Assembly (NCBI GenBank): GCA_963978445.1
Contig: CAXBRT010000058.1
Location: forward strand, 1-10,288
Length of the DNA: 10,288 nt
From: TMED14 sp003444795
GTDB taxonomy: Bacteria; Bacteroidota; Bacteroidia; Flavobacteriales; Schleiferiaceae
Direction of reading: 5' to 3'
Position numbers and translations under genes: made by a program. Positions 7,177 to 10,288 of the stretch are shown here, piece after piece. The notes under the pieces are model-generated. The model was not told the DNA's origin. It did no database searches and saw only the letters and a program-made list of their open reading frames with translations. The number at the start of each line of letters is the position of its first letter. The stretch's first letter is position 1.

Positions 7177-7700
7177 AAAACGGACGGAAAGCGGTACAGG
7201 CCTTTTTGGGACTTGCCACCTTTTGGGTGACGGCATGTACGCCCCAAGCGCCTGAGCAAGATCAAGCGCACCTCAGCGCCTACGAAGTGCGTGAACGCAT
7301 GATTGAACAAAATCGGGCGGTTCTGGAAGCCGAGCGCAGTGCAATTTTGGCCTTCATAGACTCTTCGGGGATGAACTTCCAAGGCACGGGTACCGGGATG
7401 TTTGTGGCCCGAATGGCTGCCGCTTCCGGCACGGCCATTGATACGGCCCAGCGCGTAGAGGTTCGGAGTCGAATCACCGGTCTTCACGGCGAGGTCTATG
7501 CGGACCAGCTCAATCAGTCCATCAGTGTTCTTCGGGACAACGATGCCATTTGGGGCTTGCAAGAAGCCTTGATACAGTCTCAGGTAGGCGATAGCTTAGT
7601 CTGTGTGATTCCGGCGCATTTGGCCCATGGTTTGGCGGGAGATTTGGCAGAAATTCCGCCGCTCACCACCTTAGTGTATTACCTTCGCATTCTTCAATAA
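7173..7700 (+). CDS. GldI-like FKBP-fold lipoprotein
   Basis: This 175-residue protein has a lipoprotein signal ending in VTAC with lipidated Cys22, so it should be envelope-anchored. Residues about 38-65 are helical and charged; about 75-175 resemble an FKBP domain, most clearly IWGLQEALIQSQVGDSLVCVIP (126-147) and IPPLTTLVYYLRIL (161-174). GldI of Flavobacterium johnsoniae is a lipoprotein of this size and type, needed for gliding. An nrnA-gldI-isomerase order is, from memory, frequent in Flavobacteriia. Aligning by eye to human FKBP12, key pocket residues are replaced: Tyr26 by Arg98, Asp37 by Ala110, Trp59 by Leu129 and Tyr82 by His152. Isomerase activity is therefore doubtful and a chaperone or scaffold role is possible. 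No other gld gene is in the window, so a gliding role is not claimed. Confidence 0.75.
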   Translation: MKNGRKAVQAFLGLATFWVTACTPQAPEQDQAHLSAYEVRERMIEQNRAVLEAERSAILAFIDSSGMNFQGTGTGMFVARMAAASGTAIDTAQRVEVRSRITGLHGEVYADQLNQSISVLRDNDAIWGLQEALIQSQVGDSLVCVIPAHLAHGLAGDLAEIPPLTTLVYYLRILQ

Positions 7701-7721
7701 AAACCCAGAAATCCTTCCAAC

Positions 7722-8909
7722 ATGAAACGGATTGTAGCAATGGCCCTTGCGGCCCTTTTATTTGTCGCTTGTGCTTCGGCTCCTGCGATTAAAGTCAATG
7801 GTGAAAAAGTCAAAGTAGAAGATGGATTGTACGCCCTTTTCCAAACCTCCATGGGGGACATTCTTATCAAATTGGAGATGGAGAAAGCGCCTATGACGGT
7901 GGCCAACTTTGTGGCTTTGGCGGAAGGGAATCACCCTGAAACCAAGATTAAGCGCGGCGAACCTTTCTACGATGGTTTGATTTTCCACCGCGTTATTCCT
8001 CAGTTCATGTGCCAAGGAGGTGATCCCAAAGGGACAGGTGAGGGCGATCCAGGTTATTCTTTCCCTGATGAATTCCATCCCGATTTGCGTCACAACGGAC
8101 CAGGCATTCTTTCCATGGCCAATAGCGGTCCCAACACGAACGGTTCGCAGTTCTTTATCACCGAAGTGGCGACCCCTTGGTTGGACGATCGTCATTCGAT
8201 TTTTGGTCACGTGATTGCCGGCGGCGATAAAATTGCCGAAATGGCGCGCGTTGCCACCAACAAGCAGAGCAACAAGCCCAACGAAGACATCACCATGACG
8301 GTGAAGATTGTTCGTCAAGGCAAGGCAGCAAAAGACTTCAATGCCCCAGCCACGTTCTTGATGAAGCGCAAAGAAATTGAAGCCGCATCGGCCAAGGCCC
8401 AAGAAGAGGCCAGCAAAGTTGGCCAGCAACGTGCTGCGGCCTTCACGTGGTTGTCGGGAGAAGGCTATGTCGATTCAGACATTTACGAGCCTCTGTACAG
8501 CAAGTGGCTCCAGAAGTCACGCGACATGGGCGATGGCTTGAAAATCTTAACCATCGTAGAGGGCGAAGGCGCCCCCATCAAGGACGGTGACATTGCGAAT
8601 GTGCACTACGCGGGGTACCTGTCCACCGGCAAACCCTTTGACAGCTCGGTGAAGCAAGTCGCTGAAATCTTTGGTACCTACACGCCACAGCGTGAGCCCT
8701 ATGGATTTTTCCCTGTCCAATGCGGTGCGCAAGCACGCGTCATCGAAGGTTGGAAGCGTGGCCTTATAGGTCTGAAGAAAGGTGCGCACGTGAAGTTGAT
8801 TATCCCACCTTCCTTGGGGTATGGCGATCGCGGTGCGGGCAACATCATCCCTCCCAATAGCACGCTTGTCTTCGACATCTGGGTGGAAGACGTCACCCCC
8901 GCCAACTAA
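7722..8909 (+). CDS. Cyclophilin-FKBP fusion lipoprotein (dual-family immunophilin)
   Basis: This 395-residue protein has a lipoprotein signal ending FVAC with Cys17, placing it in the envelope. A cyclophilin domain spans about 34-200: FHRVIPQFMCQGGD with catalytic Arg90 and Met96/Gln98, NGSQFFIT with Gln143 and Phe145, and TPWLDDRHSIFG with Trp153 and His158. All match human CypA active-site positions. A charged helical linker follows (about 212-240). The FKBP domain (about 270-392) keeps VHYAGYL (Tyr296), FDSS (Phe306, Asp307), VIEGW (340-344), LGYG (Tyr367), NIIPP and LVFD (Phe384). Between FDSS and VIEGW it is about 15 residues longer than FKBP12. Both modules should catalyse prolyl cis-trans isomerisation during envelope protein folding. 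It lies 21 bases after the GldI-like gene. Confidence 0.93.
   Translation: MKRIVAMALAALLFVACASAPAIKVNGEKVKVEDGLYALFQTSMGDILIKLEMEKAPMTVANFVALAEGNHPETKIKRGEPFYDGLIFHRVIPQFMCQGGDPKGTGEGDPGYSFPDEFHPDLRHNGPGILSMANSGPNTNGSQFFITEVATPWLDDRHSIFGHVIAGGDKIAEMARVATNKQSNKPNEDITMTVKIVRQGKAAKDFNAPATFLMKRKEIEAASAKAQEEASKVGQQRAAAFTWLSGEGYVDSDIYEPLYSKWLQKSRDMGDGLKILTIVEGEGAPIKDGDIANVHYAGYLSTGKPFDSSVKQVAEIFGTYTPQREPYGFFPVQCGAQARVIEGWKRGLIGLKKGAHVKLIIPPSLGYGDRGAGNIIPPNSTLVFDIWVEDVTPAN
8014..8026 (+). other. Extended Shine-Dalgarno-like sequence inside a coding region
   Basis: AAGGAGGTGATCC is a perfect 13-base complement of the conserved 16S rRNA 3' tail (GGATCACCTCCTT). It encodes the QGGDP part of the cyclophilin active-site region. 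A GTG at 8038 lies downstream but out of frame with the host gene and leads to no credible product, so this is not called a ribosome binding site. Confidence 0.8.
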
Positions 8910-8924
8910 AACCTAAACATGGAC

Positions 8925-8950
8925 GGGCGCCTCAGGCGCTCGTTCTATTT
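8925..8950 (+). terminator. Hairpin, possible weak terminator after the lipoprotein immunophilin
   Basis: Bases 8925-8931 (GGGCGCC) and 8935-8941 (GGCGCTC) pair as a 7-bp stem with one G-T pair and a three-base TCA loop, starting 15 bases after the stop. GTTCTATTT follows, a poor T-tract. It may end transcription of the nrnA-gldI-isomerase unit partly or fully, which would make the second immunophilin a separate unit. Confidence 0.5.
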
Positions 8951-8975
8951 GACATTTATCACCGCCAGAAGCTTT

Positions 8976-9007
8976 CTAGCTCTCTAGCCCTCTAGCCCTT
9001 TAGCTTT
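8976..9007 (+). repeat. Tandem 8-bp repeat array, CTAGCCCT type, four units
   Basis: Four consecutive octamers are visible: CTAGCTCT (8976-8983), CTAGCCCT (8984-8991), CTAGCCCT (8992-8999) and TTAGCTTT (9000-9007). The two central units are identical. The array ends 6 bases before the ATG of the second immunophilin. CTAG is usually rare in bacterial DNA, and three occur here within 20 bases. The last part, TAGCTTTT at 9001-9008, matches TAnnTTTG at 7 of 8 positions, so a promoter role cannot be excluded. Confidence 0.85.
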
Positions 9008-9013
9008 TCAATC

Positions 9014-9946
9014 ATGCAAAACGGACTTTACGCCAAATTCCATACCTCCAAAGGCTGCATCACCGTAGCCCTTCATTATCAGCAAACCCCTATGACCGTG
9101 GGCAACTTTGTGGCACTTGCCACAGGCACTATGGCCAACAGCGCAAAGGCGGCAGGTCAACCATACTACGACGGCTTAAATTTTCACCGGGTGATTGCCG
9201 ACTTCATGATTCAAGGAGGCTGCCCACAGGGCCGCGGTACAGGTGGTCCAGGCTATCAGTTCCCCGATGAGATTGTCAAGGAGCTCACCCACGATGGTCC
9301 CGGCGTTCTATCCATGGCCAACGCAGGCCCAGGAACCAACGGTTCTCAGTTCTTTATCACCCACGTGGAAACTCCCTGGTTGGATGGAAAGCACACCGTT
9401 TTTGGCAAGGTGACGGAAGGCCAAGAGGTGGTGGATGCCATCGCGCAGCACGACTCATTGGACCGAGTGGAAATCATCGCGGTCGGTTCTGATGCGGAAG
9501 CCTTCGATGCCCAAGCGGCCTTTGATGCCGGCATGGTCTCTGTGAAAAAAGCCCAGGAGGAAGCGGCGAAGAAAGCCGAAGAGGCCATGAAGTCTCTTGT
9601 AGACGGCATGACCAAGACGTCCTCAGGTCTCTACTACCGCATGGACGCAGCAGGTGCGGGCCCCAAGCCCAAAGCCGGCCAAAACGTCAGCGTTCACTAT
9701 ACAGGCATGCTTACGGACGGATCCATCTTTGACAGCTCTGTTCAGCGCGGACAACCCATTGCCATCCCCATTGGCGTGGGTCGTGTCATTCCCGGTTGGG
9801 ACGAGGGCATCATGCTCTTACACGAAGGGGGCAAGGCTCGCTTGGTCATTCCTTCTCACTTGGGCTATGGCGCGCAGGGTGCCGGTGGCGTCATCCCCCC
9901 AAATGCCACCTTGATTTTTGACGTTGAACTCGTCAAAGTCGGCTAA
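9014..9946 (+). CDS. Cyclophilin-FKBP fusion without signal peptide (cytoplasmic dual-family immunophilin)
   Basis: This 310-residue protein starts directly with the first cyclophilin strand (NGLYAKFHTSKG), has no signal sequence, and should be cytoplasmic. The cyclophilin domain (about 3-160) keeps FHRVIADFMIQGG (Arg59, Met65, Gln67), NGSQFFIT (Gln112, Phe114) and PWLDGKH (Trp122, His127). A helical charged linker follows (about 174-200, KKAQEEAAKKAEEAMK). The FKBP domain (about 203-310) keeps VHYTGML (Tyr229), FDSS (Phe239, Asp240), VIPGW (258-262), LGYG (Tyr285), GVIPPNATLIFDVEL (Phe302), with the compact FKBP12-like spacing. Cyclophilin-first fusions of this kind have been described as dual-family immunophilins in Flavobacterium and Treponema. 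It is clearly a paralogue of the upstream lipoprotein, perhaps by tandem duplication. A SemiSWEET gene follows after 3 bases. Confidence 0.93.
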   Translation: MQNGLYAKFHTSKGCITVALHYQQTPMTVGNFVALATGTMANSAKAAGQPYYDGLNFHRVIADFMIQGGCPQGRGTGGPGYQFPDEIVKELTHDGPGVLSMANAGPGTNGSQFFITHVETPWLDGKHTVFGKVTEGQEVVDAIAQHDSLDRVEIIAVGSDAEAFDAQAAFDAGMVSVKKAQEEAAKKAEEAMKSLVDGMTKTSSGLYYRMDAAGAGPKPKAGQNVSVHYTGMLTDGSIFDSSVQRGQPIAIPIGVGRVIPGWDEGIMLLHEGGKARLVIPSHLGYGAQGAGGVIPPNATLIFDVELVKVG

Positions 9947-9949
9947 GCC

Positions 9950-10195
9950 ATGGAATGGGTCGGTTGGGCGGCAGCCATTCTCACCACGGTTTCCTTTGTG
10001 CCTCAAGCGGTTAAAGTGATTCGAACGCGGGACACCGCCTCCATTTCTCTTTGGATGTACATCCTTTTTACCGTCGGTATTGCCTGCTGGTTGGCCTATG
10101 GGCTCATCATCGGCGATGTTCCTATGACGGCTGCAAATGCCATCACGCTTATTCTCGCCACCATCATTTTGGTGACCAAGCTGCGGAATGGGTGA
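9950..10195 (+). CDS. SemiSWEET-type sugar transporter
   Basis: The 81-residue protein has three hydrophobic segments, about 3-22, 33-53 and 59-77, the size and topology of a bacterial SemiSWEET, a half-transporter that dimerises to move sugars down their gradient across the inner membrane. TM1 carries the PQ motif (SFVPQAVKVIRTRDTASISLW, Pro18-Gln19 near its start), and the usual pocket Trp (Trp47 in GIACWLAYG) and Asn (Asn63 in TM3, AANAITL) are present. It starts 3 bases after the second immunophilin stop, so the two are almost certainly co-transcribed. Substrate is unknown; the PQ-loop family also includes non-sugar carriers, but size favours SemiSWEET. Confidence 0.88.
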   Translation: MEWVGWAAAILTTVSFVPQAVKVIRTRDTASISLWMYILFTVGIACWLAYGLIIGDVPMTAANAITLILATIILVTKLRNG

Positions 10196-10218
10196 GGGCT
10201 AGTTGGCTAGAGGGCTAT
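10195..10218 (-). repeat. Inverted 8-bp repeat array, three units of the CTAGCCCT family
   Basis: On the plus strand the units are AGGGCTAG (10195-10202), TTGGCTAG (10203-10210) and AGGGCTAT (10211-10218). AGGGCTAG is the exact reverse complement of the CTAGCCCT unit found before the second immunophilin. The array begins at the last base of the SemiSWEET stop codon. Confidence 0.8.
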
Positions 10219-10288
10219 CATGCCAACAAACAATTGCCGTGCGGAGCTCGCGCGCAAGCCCCTAACCCTTCAACTCCATCAATAAGTC
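10219..10288. other. Right-edge intergenic sequence, no gene supported
   Basis: After the repeat units, the remaining 70 bases show no convincing start, RNA gene or terminator. A minus-strand frame that is open from the right edge ends at 10262-10264 (tail DLLMELKG), which could be the end of a convergent gene, but eight residues cannot establish it. Confidence 0.4.

Noticed and set aside
8038..8214. Possible internal gene started after the extended Shine-Dalgarno-like sequence at 8014-8026
   Set aside because: The frame is out of phase with the cyclophilin, short, and encodes nothing recognisable; start signals of this kind are little used in Bacteroidota.
7758..8429. Minus-strand open frame of 223 codons opposite the lipoprotein immunophilin
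   Set aside because: It lies fully antisense to a conserved cyclophilin domain and its translation shows no family features.
8949..8954. TTGACA, a sigma70-like -35 hexamer before the second immunophilin
   Set aside because: No TATAAT-like hexamer lies 16-18 bases downstream, and this phylum uses a different promoter consensus.
10228..10258. GC-rich segment with a GAGCTC palindrome near the right edge, considered as a terminator or operator
   Set aside because: Only a 6-bp palindrome and weak 4-bp flanking complementarity are present, with no T-tract.
10262..10288. C-terminal tail of a convergent minus-strand gene (DLLMELKG then stop)
   Set aside because: Only eight codons are visible and another minus-strand frame is also open here, so the sequence to the right is needed.

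Overview
The window looks like a chromosomal housekeeping segment from a marine-type member of the Bacteroidota (Flavobacteriia-like) with fairly high GC for that phylum. This rests on the family content: a PGM2-type phosphohexomutase, RecF followed by a DUF721/DciA protein, an NrnA-like DHH protein followed by a GldI-like lipoprotein, and cyclophilin-FKBP fusions. Two start regions also carry TAnnTTTG boxes, the Bacteroidota -7 consensus, and there is little Shine-Dalgarno signal before the starts. No rRNA, tRNA, CRISPR array or insertion sequence was seen. The taxonomic placement is inference.

Left block (1-4157, minus strand), in transcription order: a membrane-anchored TPR protein, lumazine synthase (ribH), a phosphoglucomutase/phosphomannomutase, and a secreted TlpA-like thiol-disulfide protein that runs off the left edge. 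Spacings of 1, 48 and 39 bases suggest one transcription unit.

Middle block (4158-6119): a 71-base divergent region with two TAnnTTTG boxes separates the TPR gene from recF. RecF overlaps a DUF721/DciA-like gene by ATGA (plus strand). Nucleoside diphosphate kinase (ndk) converges from the minus strand and ends in two consecutive hairpin/T-tract terminators.

Right block (6175-10195, plus strand): an NrnA-like nanoRNase/pAp phosphatase, overlapped by ATGA with a GldI-like FKBP-fold lipoprotein; then a cyclophilin-FKBP fusion lipoprotein; then, after a hairpin and a short 8-bp repeat array, a second cyclophilin-FKBP fusion without signal peptide; then a SemiSWEET sugar transporter 3 bases downstream. 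Three consecutive prolyl-isomerase-fold proteins, two in the envelope and one in the cytoplasm, are the most distinctive part of the window. The final 93 bases hold a second, inverted array of the same 8-bp repeat, so the last two genes are bracketed by opposite-facing copies.

No clearly new multi-gene defence or mobile system is visible. The points most worth following up are the paired dual-family immunophilins, the GldI-like protein whose FKBP pocket residues are replaced, the inverted CTAGCCCT arrays, and a 13-base perfect match to the 16S rRNA tail inside a coding region.
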